From contig OX328125.1 of assembly GCA_946811695.1 (NCBI GenBank), positions 45,121,345 to 45,185,344 of the forward strand: 64,000 bases of DNA. The letters run 5' to 3'. Origin of the DNA: Gonocerus acuteangulatus (Eukaryota; Arthropoda; Insecta; Hemiptera; Coreidae). Below, in pieces: positions 10,961 through 21,657 of this stretch (position 1 is its first letter; every line of letters begins with the position of its first letter). Position numbers and translations under genes: made by a program. Below the pieces are notes generated by a model. It was not told where the DNA came from, searched no databases, and saw nothing but the letters and a program-made list of their open reading frames with translations.

Positions 10961-13900
10961 TCAAAGAACTTCTTCTAAGCCTCTCTGGCTTAAAAATGCT
11001 AAGCGTTGTACAGCTAGAAAATCATCTCTTGATATTTCATCCATGTCAAAAATCTGAATCTTATTACTCCCAATCATATTTCCAGTTGCCCTGAAAGTGT
11101 GTATTAGTTATTCATAGTAATTTAAATCATTTAGATAATCAAGCAGTGCTTAAAAATCAGTTATTTAAAAAAAAATATGTTAATCTTGTCTTTTATATAT
11201 TCATCATTTTCACATGGGTAATTAATGTGAAAAGAATTTATTTTTAACAAAATCAAGCATTTCATTATATGTCTTAAAAGTGAAAACTCTGAATGAGAGA
11301 TGGCTTGATAATTCCTCTTAAGAGGCTCTATAAATGTATATTATATTAAATACAGTTATTACTGGTAGAACCTGTCGGCCAAAAAAAAGTTTTTTTTAAT
11401 TCTAACACATCTTATATTCATTGACTTGATTCAAGCTTATTTGTTCTTACCTTTTTAAGGAATTTCTCAACAATTACAATTTTTATATCTTATACGTGTG
11501 AAACTTAATTAAAATATTTTTTCGTAATTCAAGACTAAAATTAACAAATAACTGGGAAACCAGATAAGTGACTAAAATGCAGTAGAGAAAATGAAGCTGT
11601 GAAAATTAGAAAAGAAAAAAAGAAGAAATTGATCCTGCCATTGAGAGGTTTGGTTGTTAATTGTTAGAAAGCGCTTGATTCTATTTCTCTCTTTATTTGG
11701 TGTCGGAGTATACTTTTGGAACTACTGTTCCATCTTCAGTACTGTGTAGTGATAATTAGCCTACAACAGTCTTTGGAAAACTCTTGAACTAACCAATCAT
11801 CAATAGTTCTTGCAACTTGGTCATTAAGTCCAATAAAGCAAGTACAGGTTGGGTGGATATATTTCCCTGTGAATAATAAGACACTGTCCTATTACTGGTT
11901 GTTGTCACAATCCTCCTGACAAAAATTGGGATAGATAAAAACTAATTGAGGTCAATGACAGTGCTGTTTACTGCTCAGTAAAATGAAATGTACATGGTTC
12001 AATGCACTGTTCCATGAGGCTTAACTTTTTAAAAAACAATATTCCTTCCTCCTGATCAAGGTTCTTTCCCGTCAAACTGCACTCGCAATGTGACTGACGG
12101 ATAGTAGTGTTTTGAAAATAATAAGTTTCATTAATTTTTAATCTAATGCCACATTTAGTGAAGACTAACCACAATTAATTTTGTCTGTCAGGATTTTTGC
12201 GAGGAGTGCGGTAACAACAAGTGATATGGCAGGCGTCACATTTATGAGAATGAAAATGACAGCTCTATAAAAGTTGAAAGAACTATTGTTGGCAGCTGAG
12301 TATGAGAGTTTCCCTTGGTCTGCTATAGAGAAATCATTGTATCAACCAGACGCTAGTACTAAAGATGGAACAGTAGTTCCAAAAGTAGATTTCAAAATTA
12401 AATGAAGAAAACAATTGAATGAATGCCTTTCTAACAACCTCCCCCCCCCCCCCCTCAATGACAGGACTGATTTCTCTTTACTTTTTTTCTAATTTTCTCT
12501 GCTTAATTTGTCTACCGATTTTGAAGCATTTTGCAGTGTTTTCTTTCTTTTTGCTGTAATTCATCATATATTGATATCTTAAATGATTAAAAAATAGTTT
12601 TGAATAGACACGCACATATTGGACTACACTTTCAAGTTGAAAGCACTGAGGATGAATGAGTTGGTCTTAAATCAGCTTTAATATCAAGCAATGAACAGCC
12701 TGTGGAATAAATGCATTTTTATCTACCAAAACTCTGATCATGCAGCTGCTACCATCAGAATATTCAACATAAATTCAAATGTTATGCCCAACAACTAATT
12801 TTCTTTTTATTTATTTTTTTGAAATCCTGAAGTTTTGAAAAACTAATTTGTCAATCTGAGGTTTGTACAAACTTATTCCAATATTCTTTTCGACACCTTA
12901 ACCAAATATAGTTCTGGCATCAACTTATGGTAATTCACTTACAGTGTACTAGTGTGTTATGTCCTGGTGTACAGTGATTTAATAAATTTAATGCCTCTTA
13001 GGTGTTTCTACCATAGAGCTGTTAAAATAACAGTACTAATCTGGATTCATGATAATGTGACCTGAAGCTTGGTCTCCGTTAGTTGATTGCTTGCATGCTG
13101 TGGCAAGCCTCAATAGCCTATTGGGATAAGGCATCAGAATATATATAAAAATAACTGGGTTCAAATCTCAGCATGTTTATTGCCGAGATGCGAAGCATGA
13201 ATACATAAATAGATCTCAGCATGATATATTTTTTTTTTTTTTTTAAGTTGATGATTTATAAATGATGAAGACAATCGTTTTAATAGAGTATTCAGTTTAT
13301 ATGGTGGTAAGCTTCAAAACTGGCTCATATTGGAGAATTTTTGTTGAGCAAATGACATTATAAAGTGTCAATCACCACTTTTTATAAAAATAATATTATA
13401 AATAACCCTAATGGCGTTTTTTTCCCAAAAATATTAACATTTTGACACCAAAGACATTAGTCTTGGCTGATACGTACGTTATGAGAGATCCTGAAGGTAA
13501 AATTTGAAGTTGACGATCAATAGTGTAAAATACTCCTTGTAGTATGTGACCAGACTCACTGCGAATCAGCAATAATTGCATGCCCTCTTTATTAATGGTA
13601 CTCTCCAGTGTTCCTATAAACCAAATTGCACTTCTTAATAGGATGAACATAAATAATAAGCCAGTAAATATTAATTAAGAGTAATAATTATTAAAAAGTA
13701 CGTTGTTCATAGCTTGATTTATGTTGCATTAAATTAAAAGTTGGATAAAGTATAAATACCAGCTACTTCATAATGCAGTTCAAGTTCTGATTGTTTCGCC
13801 ATTTTATGCCACCTTATTACTTGGTCAACCGATCCTATCATGTGTCTTATTCTAGTTCCAATTAAAGCCTGAAAAATATTTTTTGACAGATTAAACATAA

Positions 13901-16900
13901 TTTCCACGTATTAAAATATCACAAAAAACTTTCTTTTTTTATTGGACTTCATTATATTAAGTTAAAATAAAGTTCATTATTTTCTCTTTTTTTACCTCAG
14001 TTTACCTATCCTAACCCTTACCTCAATAGTTTAATAGGTATGTTTCCAGAGAGTTCAGATCATTGTTACAATTTCCTGGGAGTTTAAGATCATGGGCAAC
14101 AACTTTAAATTAGCAGTGAACAATAGAATACCAATACCTATTGAGGTTGCACTCATGAACGATTTTTTTTAAAATGTCTTCAAATCATCATTCATCCTTC
14201 CTACTATATACCTAGAGAGAAAAGTCTGTCTATCTGGAGGCAGAGTTTACTCAGAGCCCAAATTACTAATTTGTGCATACTGATCGTAATTTTTCTTTTA
14301 TTGCTATGAGACACGGCACGCTTTGTGAGTATCAAAAGAGAAAGACATACTAGCATCTTTCTGAGAAATTTACTAAATAATGCAGCTTGACAGACTTTTT
14401 TTCCTCATATAAAAGATTTATATTAACTTTTCTTGCTAAATTACTTTAGATTTAAACTAAATCTTCATTCAATATTGTTAAATGTAGTAATGAAATATGA
14501 TTTTTTTGTTTTAATCAATATTACCAATTGAAATAATTCCATATTAATACACTTTACCTTTTGATTTTTTTTTTGTTGAACGGTGGGCTCACATTTTTCT
14601 TCAAGGGTGTTGTTCATAGCAGGTGCCTTTCCAACTCCTAAAAATTTACCTGCTGGAGTACTGCCGACTTCAAAATTCTTCTTTTTCTGAATAGTTTGTT
14701 CGCTTTCATCACTTTCATTTAAATATTGTCTAAATGTTGGCATTGGTTGATATAGTGGCATAGTATTCCCCATGCTTTCACGAGGGGAATCTGAAGGGTT
14801 CTGAGTATTAGACCACCGTTTAGCCATGAAATGATTACTACTTTGTTGATTATTAAATCTCCCTTGTTGAATAGAGGTATTAGCAGTCCTAGAAAATCCA
14901 TAATCATCTGGTTCCGAAAACTGTGGATACACATCCCTAAAAAAAAATGAGTGAATTATCTAGACGCAGGGTAGTGCGCCAGGCCAAAGCATACTGTGTG
15001 TATATTACAGGCGGTCTTAGAGCCAATTTTTACACTCTCATAACTTTCAACCAGGTAAAGATAAAGTTATGAAATTTTACACAGGTATTATATTACTAGA
15101 TGTGAGTAAAACTGGAAATTTTCATAATTCTAAATCGAATAGTTTCTGAGATATAAGCGATCGAAAATCGGGATTTATAGGACTCACTCACTCACTCACT
15201 GACTCATCAAAATTATTAGGCACTTCCCATGATGCTAGAGACTTGAAATTTTGCATGAAGATAGATATGAAGACGTTATTAAAGGAAAAAATCGCGAAAA
15301 TTTGTGTTTGACTCCGCTTCCGGGGCAGGGGGTTCCAGTTTTGTACTTCCTTCAGAAACCCATCATTCCGTCCGAAACCCATGAAGTGGGGTATCAAATG
15401 AATCGTCTCGGTATGAAGAACCTATATTTGATGTTTTAAGAAACAATTAGACGCATATAGGCTTGGTCAAAATCTTATACCAGCTCTCTGTCTGTATGTT
15501 TGTTCCTCTTACAAATCCGTGCCGTTTGACCGATTTTTACCAAACTTGGGACACAGATGGGTCTTGATACGGGGAGAATCATAGGCTAGGTTAAATTGTC
15601 TATTAGCTGTCTGTCTGTTTGTTCCTTATACAAATACACACCGTTTGACCGATTTTGACAAAATTTGACACACATATCGGTCTTTATCCGGGTAGTGTAA
15701 TCGTCTATCAGCTGTCTGTCTGCATGTTTGTTACTTACACAAATTCACACCATTTGACTGATTTTGACCAAACTTGGCACACAGGTAGGCCTTGGTCCGG
15801 GGAATGCACTAGGCTAGGTAAAAAAGGTCTTTCAGCTGTCTGTCTGTATGTTTGTTCCTTATACAAATTCACACCGTTTGGCCTATTTTGACCAAACTTG
15901 GCACGCAGGTAGGTCTTGATACAGGAGTGTAAGTATGCTACTTATTGGTATCAAATATCAAGCAGTAAGGAGAACGTTATGCAGAATCCAAAGACCCTGG
16001 TTTTATATGAAGTACAAAAGCCAGTAGGTATGCAGCAACTAAATTCTATTTAATACTTAGAAAAAAGTAATGAGATCCCCAAAAAAACATAAATGTGAAA
16101 TAGAGGCCAAGTTCCTGCCCCCACAAAGAAACACTCCCTTCCTCAAAAATATCCCCTCCTAAAACCCCCCAAAAACGCCTAACCATTCTACACTCCAAAA
16201 AAGTAGTATGAGTTGGTGTATTAATTCAACCAAAAATATTTGCCAATACAAGAGATGATACAAGAAAGAAATATCCAAGTTCATTACTTGGAAGACCTAT
16301 TAGTTACTTACGAAGAACAGTAAAGACACTTCAACTGACCTTCAAAAACAACAATAAAAATACTTATATCCAGTTACTAAAATATCACTTTCCTCAACCA
16401 GGTAAATTCTTAAACTTGGCAATGTTTAGTTTTTCTCTAAAGATAATTTCGGCACAAATAAAACATTGCCAAGTTTAAGAATATACCTGGTTGAGGAAAG
16501 TGATATTTTAGTAACTGGATATAAGTATTTTTATTGTTATTTTTAAAGGTCAGTTGAAGTGTCTTTACTGTTCTTAGTAAGTAACTAATAGGTCTTCTAA
16601 GTAATGAACTTGGACATTTCTTTCTTGTATCATCTTCTTTCTTGTATCATCTTCTTGTTGGCAAATATTTTTGGTTGAATTAATACACCAACTCATACTA
16701 CTTTTTTGGAGTGTAGAATGGTAAGGCGTTTTGGGGGGGTTTTAGGAGGGGATATTTTTGAGGAAGGGAGTGTTTCTTTGTGGGGGCAGGAACTTGGCCT
16801 CTATTTCACATTTATGTTTTTTGGGGGATACATTTAACATGAAGTACATCCTTCTATAGATACCATGTATTATCTAAGCAGCAGGCTTGTCCTGCTCTGT

Positions 16901-19900
16901 CTGCAGGTAATCAAGCCTAGATTAATTACATTAGACAAAAATTCAAAATCATGGAAAAATACGTTTGCCCTTTTCTTATATATAATTATTGACTGACTGG
17001 TGTAAACTCAAAAAATATTTTTTTAATCTATTTTTCTTCGTAGTCTAAAACTGAAAATAAATTAAAACATGTTTTGCCATAATTTCCGGATCAAAAAGGC
17101 CATGAGATTTGAAATTTTGTTCATTTTAACTTATCTTAGACTTCTATGACACTCTAAGAAAGAGTTTTCTGGTTGTTTATATTTCCAAAGGCAAATATTT
17201 TTACTGGCCTACAGAGATCAGTAAAAATAAATAATAACCAGGTATATTCTTAAACTTGGCAATGTTTTATTTGTGCCGAAATTATCTTTAGAGAAAAACT
17301 AAACATTGCCAAGTTTAAGAATATACCTGGTTGAGGAAAGTGATATTTTAGTAACTACAATAATACAAATGAGAATTGCATTGAGCTTGGATGGATCTCT
17401 TCTACTGTAAATTTCTATCTAACTGATTCTTCCTTAATTTTATTTTCCATTTTTACTTTTTTGTACTACTTATTTATTTATTTTTTAACGGTGTATCAAC
17501 AATTGGGCTATTAACCCCAGGCTATCTACTGGTTGCCACCCTTTTATAATGCCAACGGCACATGGACGGTCACCCATTTAGATTCTGACCATGCCTGATG
17601 TTCCTTAATTTCGGTGACCAACAAGAACCAGTGCATTCAACATGGCTATGGTCGTTGGCTACTTCTTTAATTATTTTCATTGCTATAATTCAGCTGTTTA
17701 TTCCAGTTACTGTTACTACAAATTCCTGTTTCAAAATACTTCTATAGTACTATATTTTATGATCTTACTCTGTTAATTTTAATTTTAATCATAATTTATG
17801 TTCAAGGAAGTGATATTTTGCAAGGACATTTATACTCTCCATTATTTATTTATTTATTCCATGTGAGCTCCATAACAGTGGCGATGAGCTCATTGGGACG
17901 ACAGAAGAAAGGTCCGTTAAATATTAGTCAGTCTGTCCAATAAAACAAAATAAAACATAAAGAAATAAGAGAGAAAAAACAAGATGTTGCTATTAAATAA
18001 AACCAAAATAAAATATTACATATAGTTATACCTTTGAATATAAGTGTGCTGCTTTTAAGTGTGTAAGGAGTATATGGATGTACGGGCTACCTTCAGTAAG
18101 TAAGTCGTGTAAGTTGTAAGGAATTGTCAAGTCGCTGCGTTGTCTACAGTCTGTCAGTATATGTTTAACAGTTAGAGTTCTGTTACACTGTCTGCACGTT
18201 GGTCTTTCTTTTCTGTCCAGTAAGTATGAGTGGGTAAGTCGAGTGTGGCCTATCCGAAGCCTGGATAAAATTACGTCGTCCTGACTTTGTATTACTAAGG
18301 ATTCTTAACAATACTCTCCATTAACTTCATATATAAATAAAATTCAAAAAATAATTATATGCTTTTAGAGAAAACAGAGCCAGCCTAATGAGCAATGAAT
18401 TTTCAAATATACTCGGAGGCACTGTATATTCAGATTGATTTTTCAGAATATATTTTTTATTGGTTTGATCAACTGCAGTAAGCCAATCTTTGGCCGGCCA
18501 CACACTATCAGGTAGACGTAACTGGTGCACCTGGCAGGTAGACCTGTGACCCACACTGTTCAGGTGTACCTGACAGGTTTGTCAGTTTTCAACATGGATC
18601 CTCCAGGAGATGATCTACTTTATCTCTCTCTATTTGCAGTAATATTTGAGACACGTAAAAACAAATGGAAAAAACGCAAACAATGGTGTAAGGAATGGTT
18701 GCAGAGAAGAAATAAATTCACCCATATCAATCTGCTGAACGAATTAAGAGATGAACCCACAGATTACCGCAATTATCTGCGCATGGACGAATCAGTTTAC
18801 GAGTTATTTTCACTTGTATCTCCTTTTATTAAGAAGAAATATACACAAATGAGGGCCGCTATATCCCCACACGAAAAACTAACAGCTACTTTGAAATTCA
18901 TAGCAACCAGACAACCGTATGAGTGTTTCAAATATTCAACTAGGATTTCACCACAGTCCCTTGGACAAATTCTTACTTTATCATTGTCAGTCTTAGGAGA
19001 TAAATTTGAGACCGATGCTCTAGGTATATCTTGGTCCTTCAGAAAATCACACGTCATCTACTGAAGCACTGGATTTTATTGAGGAGTCAATTTTCCTCTG
19101 CTCCTTCCGAATATTAGATCGAAAACTGTTAATTTTACTTTTAGCCATACTCTTGTTTTCATTTGGATATATTTCCTGCCGTTTGTATACTAATTTGCGA
19201 TATGCAGCATCCCTTTTGTTTCTATTGTGATAATCATCGCCTTTTATTTTCCATAAGCATGGTTATTTTTTATAAATTTTGATGAAATCACTAATGACTT
19301 CGTTAATTCGTTGAGACATTTTACTCTTTAAACTGATTTGCTAAAGAAATAAATAAAAAGGCCACAACGGTAAAACAAATCAGAGTTGCGGAAAACTAAG
19401 ACCTGACACCTGACAACCGCCACACACACATCAGGTCTACTCGCCTGTCAGGTGGAACTGATCGAATTTTCATCAGGTCGCCTGAAAGGGTAGAGAGGGG
19501 GTAGTTAAGTTCCGCCACAGACTATCAGGTACACCTGACAGGTGTACCTGTCAGGTCTACCTGATAGTGTGTGGCGGCCCTTTGAAAAGATTCAATGTTA
19601 TTTTTAAAATTTTTACATATCTATGTTGTTACCTTTTCAGATCCAAGTAAAATAGATAGTTTAATGTAATCACACATAAATACTATCAACAAATTTAAAA
19701 AAATTAATTTCACTATCGAAAAATTAAAATAATTTCTGATTTATTACTTCCGTTATTCAAAGTAACATAAGTAATAAATCAAAGTATGAATATTTTCTTA
19801 TTTTTTGTAATGATTTTATAATTTTCTGAATATCATGTACTGAATTTATCAATCTTCAAACAGGTATTGTCGTCCAGAATTAAAGATATTTAAAATTCAT

Positions 19901-20031
19901 TTATCATCAGTAATATGATAATAAGTAGTCATATTGAAGATACATGTGTCAAAATTAGTTGTAATTGAATGAAAACTGACCTCTTAGGAATCCCAGAAGA
20001 TCCTGAAGGGCCATCTAACCTGGAGTTAGTT
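10961..20031 (-). CDS. SPATA22: Spermatogenesis-associated protein 22 homologue, N-terminus not found
   Basis: Five minus-strand exons join in phase: 20031-19981, 14936-14558, 13868-13760, 13613-13439 and 11090-10961 (stop). They give about 280 visible residues. The second exon is low-complexity and polar (EPDDYGFSRT, then Q/N/S-rich), like the disordered N-terminal half of vertebrate SPATA22. Exons 3-5 carry the conserved C-terminal region, with ALIGTRIRHMIGSVDQVIRW, then LELHYEVAGT, then GVFYTIDRQL matching the family's VFYEIDREL segment. In mammals SPATA22 binds MEIOB and RPA on single-stranded DNA and is needed for meiotic recombination. The donor of the 13439 exon (GTTAAT) is weak but is the only one in phase. 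The first exon(s) were not identified. The 5-kb intron 14937-19980 is packed with repeats. Assignment rests on remembered family similarity, not a search. Confidence 0.78.
11101..13438. other. SPATA22 last intron, nothing else recognised
   Basis: AT-rich intron. A poly-C run lies at about 12440-12454, and the phrase TTCCAAAAGTA / TACTTTTGGAACTACTGTTCC occurs in inverted orientation near 11710 and 12375, which suggests a degraded inverted-repeat element of about 700 bp. No coding features are supported. Confidence 0.4.
14135..14345 (+). repeat. Dispersed repeat fragment (TA-linked family plus 145-bp unit)
   Basis: TATTGAGGTTGCACTCATGA, followed by a TTTTTTAAAATGTCTTCAAAT-type stretch, matches the repeat at 60045-60120. 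It runs directly into a unit (GTTTACTC, CTAATTTGTGCATACTG, then a diverged terminal phrase) that matches the tandem units at 61535-62000. This links the two repeat types as parts of one element. Confidence 0.6.
14965..15440 (+). repeat. Composite element copy 1, 5' repeat A
   Basis: The segment begins TCTAGACGCAGGGTAGTGCG with a partly decayed terminal hairpin and contains the phrase GACTCACTCACTCACTCACT. It ends near GAATCGTCTCGGTATGAAGA. It matches 30940-31440 along its whole length in the same order, so both are ends of the same repeat family. The short frames at 15188-15397 (-) and 15251-15439 (+) have no recognised domain. Confidence 0.75.
15483..15945 (+). repeat. Tandem array, four ~106-123 bp units
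   Basis: Units start at 15483, 15605, 15711 and 15834. Each begins GCTGTCTGTCTG (first copy GCTCTCTGTCTG), followed by TGTTTGTTCCTTA, then ACCGTTTGACCGATTTTGAC and a CACACAGGTAGGTCTT-like block. The units are 75-90% alike by eye. The array is internal to composite element copy 1 and absent from copy 2. A single related unit in reverse orientation appears near 27715-27770. Confidence 0.85.
15950..16865. mobile_element. Foldback element, copy 1 (~350-bp arms)
   Basis: A 125-bp leader (ATCAAGCAGTAAGGAGAACG...) precedes a long palindrome at 16075-16829. The left arm starts ATCCCCAAAAAAACATAAAT and the right arm ends with its complement. The arms meet at TTAAACTTGGCAATGTTTAG around a spacer of about 35 bases (16427-16465). 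The right arm carries a small tandem slip (TCATCTTCTTTCTTG repeated near 16630). No coding capacity. The same leader plus palindrome is found at 31795-32705. Confidence 0.88.
17235..17360. repeat. Isolated central hairpin of the foldback element
   Basis: AACCAGGTATATTCTTAAAC...GCCAAGTTTAAGAATATACC followed by GTGATATTTTAGTAACT repeats only the innermost part of the palindrome at 16390-16520. The loop is in the opposite orientation relative to copy 1. Outer arms are absent. Confidence 0.8.
17471..17659 (-). mobile_element. 5S rRNA-derived SINE (SINE3-type)
   Basis: On the minus strand, 17659-17551 reads like a diverged 5S rRNA. It starts GCCAACGACCATAGCC, includes GGTCACCGAAATTAAG (the internal control region) and AAATGGGTGACCGTCC, and closes GTGCCGTTGGC. 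It is followed by a tail that starts ATAAAAGGGTGGCAACC and then GTAGATAGCC, and an AAATAAATAAATA end. A 6-bp direct repeat CTACTT flanks it (17466-17471 and 17659-17664), with ambiguous edges. The many substitutions and the attached tail make it a SINE, not a working 5S gene. It lies inside the SPATA22 long intron. Confidence 0.82.
17845..18310 (-). mobile_element. 5'-truncated LINE (Jockey/I-like) fragment
   Basis: A 13-bp target duplication ATACTCTCCATTA (17832-17844 and 18311-18323) brackets the insert. On the minus strand an open frame from about 18298 to the stop at 18026 reads SQDDVILSRLRIGHTRLTHS, then YLLDRKERPTCRQCNRTLTV, then KHILTDC. This is the C-terminal end of a Jockey/I-like ORF2 protein, closely related to the end of the LINE at 46666-51231 (VILSRLRIGHTKLTHTYLL). 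An A-rich 3' end (AATAAATAAATAAAT) points to the left. Typical abortive LINE insertion. Confidence 0.9.
18594..19064 (+). pseudogene. Truncated Harbinger (HARBI1-like) transposase N-terminus
   Basis: The frame reads from ATG at 18594. It gives a basic WKKRKQWCKEWLQRR stretch, then FTHINLLNELRDEPTDYRNY, then LRMDESVYELFSLVSPFI and the block TLKFIATRQPYECFKYSTRI followed by SPQSLGQIL. This is the helix-rich N-terminal region that precedes the nuclease domain in PIF/Harbinger and HARBI1-like proteins. After SLGQIL (about 18975) the frame runs into the antisense of the neighbouring MADF gene and stops. All three catalytic acidic residues are absent, so it cannot be an active transposase. Confidence 0.85.
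18976..19319 (-). pseudogene. MADF-domain accessory gene of Harbinger, broken
   Basis: From ATG at 19319 (minus) the frame reads MSQRINEVISDFIKIYKK, then a stop in place of the residue before PCLWKIKGDDYHNRNKRDAA, then YRKLVYKRQEIYPNENKS and NSFRSNIRKEQRK. This is a MADF DNA-binding domain, the usual second gene of many Harbinger elements. The frame shifts near 19047-19050, after which CDFLKDQDIPRASVSNL continues in another frame toward the deletion junction. One nonsense codon and one frameshift make it inactive. Confidence 0.78.
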
Positions 20032-20337
20032 CTGTGCTTTTTTGCTGAAAATGAACATAAAATGAAAAAAAGAAGACAATTTTAAAGCTTTTTATTTGAA
20101 TGCAAACTGGATAGAAAAAAATATAATCAATATGGTGAAAATAACAGGATCTTAATCGATATAGCTTAAGTATTCAACAAGATTGAATATATTTCAGAAT
20201 TTTGAGGGGTCAAAAAGTTTATATTCAACAATGAATCACTACTGAAATATATTAAACCTCACATTTGTACTTGATCTGACTAGCTCAGATTCAATTTTCA
20301 TATAAATAAAATAATAATCATCTCTCAAGTAGGACTA

Positions 20338-20571
20338 TCAAGCAATAAAGTCCAAAGAATCCCTTTTTAGTTTTGATCCTGAATCTTCTTGTCCAATTTG
20401 CTTGCCATTTTTAAACAAATTTATATATAATGTTCTATTCATTATCGTACATATAGATTTGTTAAACTTTAATTTAACTTGTAGACTTTCACGGTCCAAG
20501 TCATCACAAACATTATAGTCTTTGAGTAATGACCGTGTCACAAAATTCTTTACCAACATTTCGCTAGTCAT
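20338..20571 (-). other. Unassigned 77-codon open frame
   Basis: ATG-initiated frame between the SPATA22 exon at 19981-20031 and the RPS21 promoter, containing CDDLDRESLQVKLKFNKS. It has no recognised domain, and no donor in the correct phase connects it to the SPATA22 exon. It may be a repeat fragment or part of an undetected 5' exon. Confidence 0.2.
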
Positions 20572-20617
20572 ACTGCTAGAGTTAAGTGTAAAAAACTTGA
20601 TGATTTATTATTTAACT

Positions 20618-20760
20618 GGAGGCGTGAGTGTTTAAGGTGTTACCTCTTGGGCTCTAGAGTTGTGGGTTTGATTCTGACTAGAGGGGTAAAAAAACATCAG
20701 TCCTATTTAAACTAAAAAAAGGGTGGTATATGATCCAAAAAACTGTGTTATTTATGAGCT
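20618..20760 (+). mobile_element. Degraded tRNA-derived SINE
   Basis: GGAGGCGTGAGTGTTTAAGG resembles the A-box end and GTGGGTTTGATTCTGACTAG the B-box end of the SINEs at 33320 and 59386. It is followed by AAAAACATCAG and AAAAAAAGGGTGGTA as in those copies. No target duplication is clear, so it is an old copy. Confidence 0.6.
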
Positions 20761-21649
20761 GCTAACATTTGAATAAAATAATAATGATTAAACTCAATCA
20801 TTTACATATAATATGATTTATATCAACGTTTTTCACCATGAGTGGTAAATAAAGTAAGTTTAATGTACCAAAGGAATTTCTTTCTATTTACATGCGAATA
20901 ATGAATTTTATGGTAAGTGAATGGAGAGGATGGAGTTCAGAATACAAAGAAGAACAGATCCTTTTTTGGTCTTTGATAGATTTAACTACCTGCTAACTGA
21001 CTGATTTTATAAATTGAAAAAAAATATGAACAAATATAAATTAAAAAAAAAAAAAAAGAGGCAAACAATGTTAACAGAAGATGTGTAGGGATGATTTTGG
21101 GAGGTAATTTATTAATTGAAATTTTAATATATATTTTACAATATATATACATATTTGATACCATTGTTATTACTATTGACTTCGTAAGGCATGAATTTCT
21201 TGAAAGACATTATATTTAATTCTTATTTCTTCAATCAAATTCAAATTATTGAAAACCAAAACCCCAACTTGCACTGTTGCAAACCTAAATAATTAACGTT
21301 TTTTCTAATTACGCCAAAGGAGATTATTAAACATTTTGTGAATGCAAATATTTTTCAACGAATTTTAAAAAAATCTACTTCAGTTTTTCTTTCTTGTTTT
21401 TTCTTTTTTCCAAAATTTTCAAAAAAAATCATTAATATGTTCAATCATTGATTAGTAACAATTTCCTACTATTTCACCGGGAATATGATAAAAAAAAGCA
21501 GTTAATTTATGTGTATGTTGTATATGTATGAGTTATTTATCTTATTAATTAATAAAAATACATTCTTTGAATAGCAATCGCGATGTTTCAATTAATGTGG
21601 CAATGCTTGAAATTTTAACCACTGGGAGAGCCTCTGTTGTTTGATTCAA

Positions 21650-21657
21650 CTCTTTCG
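21650..21657 (+). promoter_or_regulatory. Possible 5'-TOP start of RPS21
   Basis: The pyrimidine tract CTCTTTCG about 100 bases upstream of the RPS21 ATG fits the cap-site oligopyrimidine motif of ribosomal protein mRNAs. TTTTGTAATTAG just before the ATG could be a 5'-UTR splice acceptor. Both are inference. Confidence 0.35.

Larger units (their letters stand above)
18492..19580. mobile_element. PIF/Harbinger deletion derivative
   Basis: Inverted termini GGCCGGCCACACACTATCAG (left) and CTGATAGTGTGTGGCGGCCC (right) flank the element, with a 3-bp direct repeat TTT outside, the target-duplication length of PIF/Harbinger. Inside lie the N-terminal part of a Harbinger transposase on + and a MADF-domain gene on -, meeting at about 18975. 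Both subterminal regions contain repeated CAGGT / ACCTG motifs. The DDE catalytic part is missing, so it is non-autonomous. Confidence 0.86.

Noticed and set aside
15483..15945. Possible CRISPR-like array of regularly spaced repeats
   Set aside because: Units are directly adjacent diverged tandem repeats without unique spacers, in a eukaryotic intron.
18525..19064. 179-codon frame as a domesticated HARBI1-like gene
   Set aside because: It sits inside intact transposon ends, lacks the DDE domain and runs into antisense MADF sequence, so it is a deletion derivative.
20338..20571. Candidate first exon of SPATA22
   Set aside because: No GT donor in the required phase leads from this frame to the exon at 20031, and the residues do not convincingly resemble the SPATA22 N-terminus.
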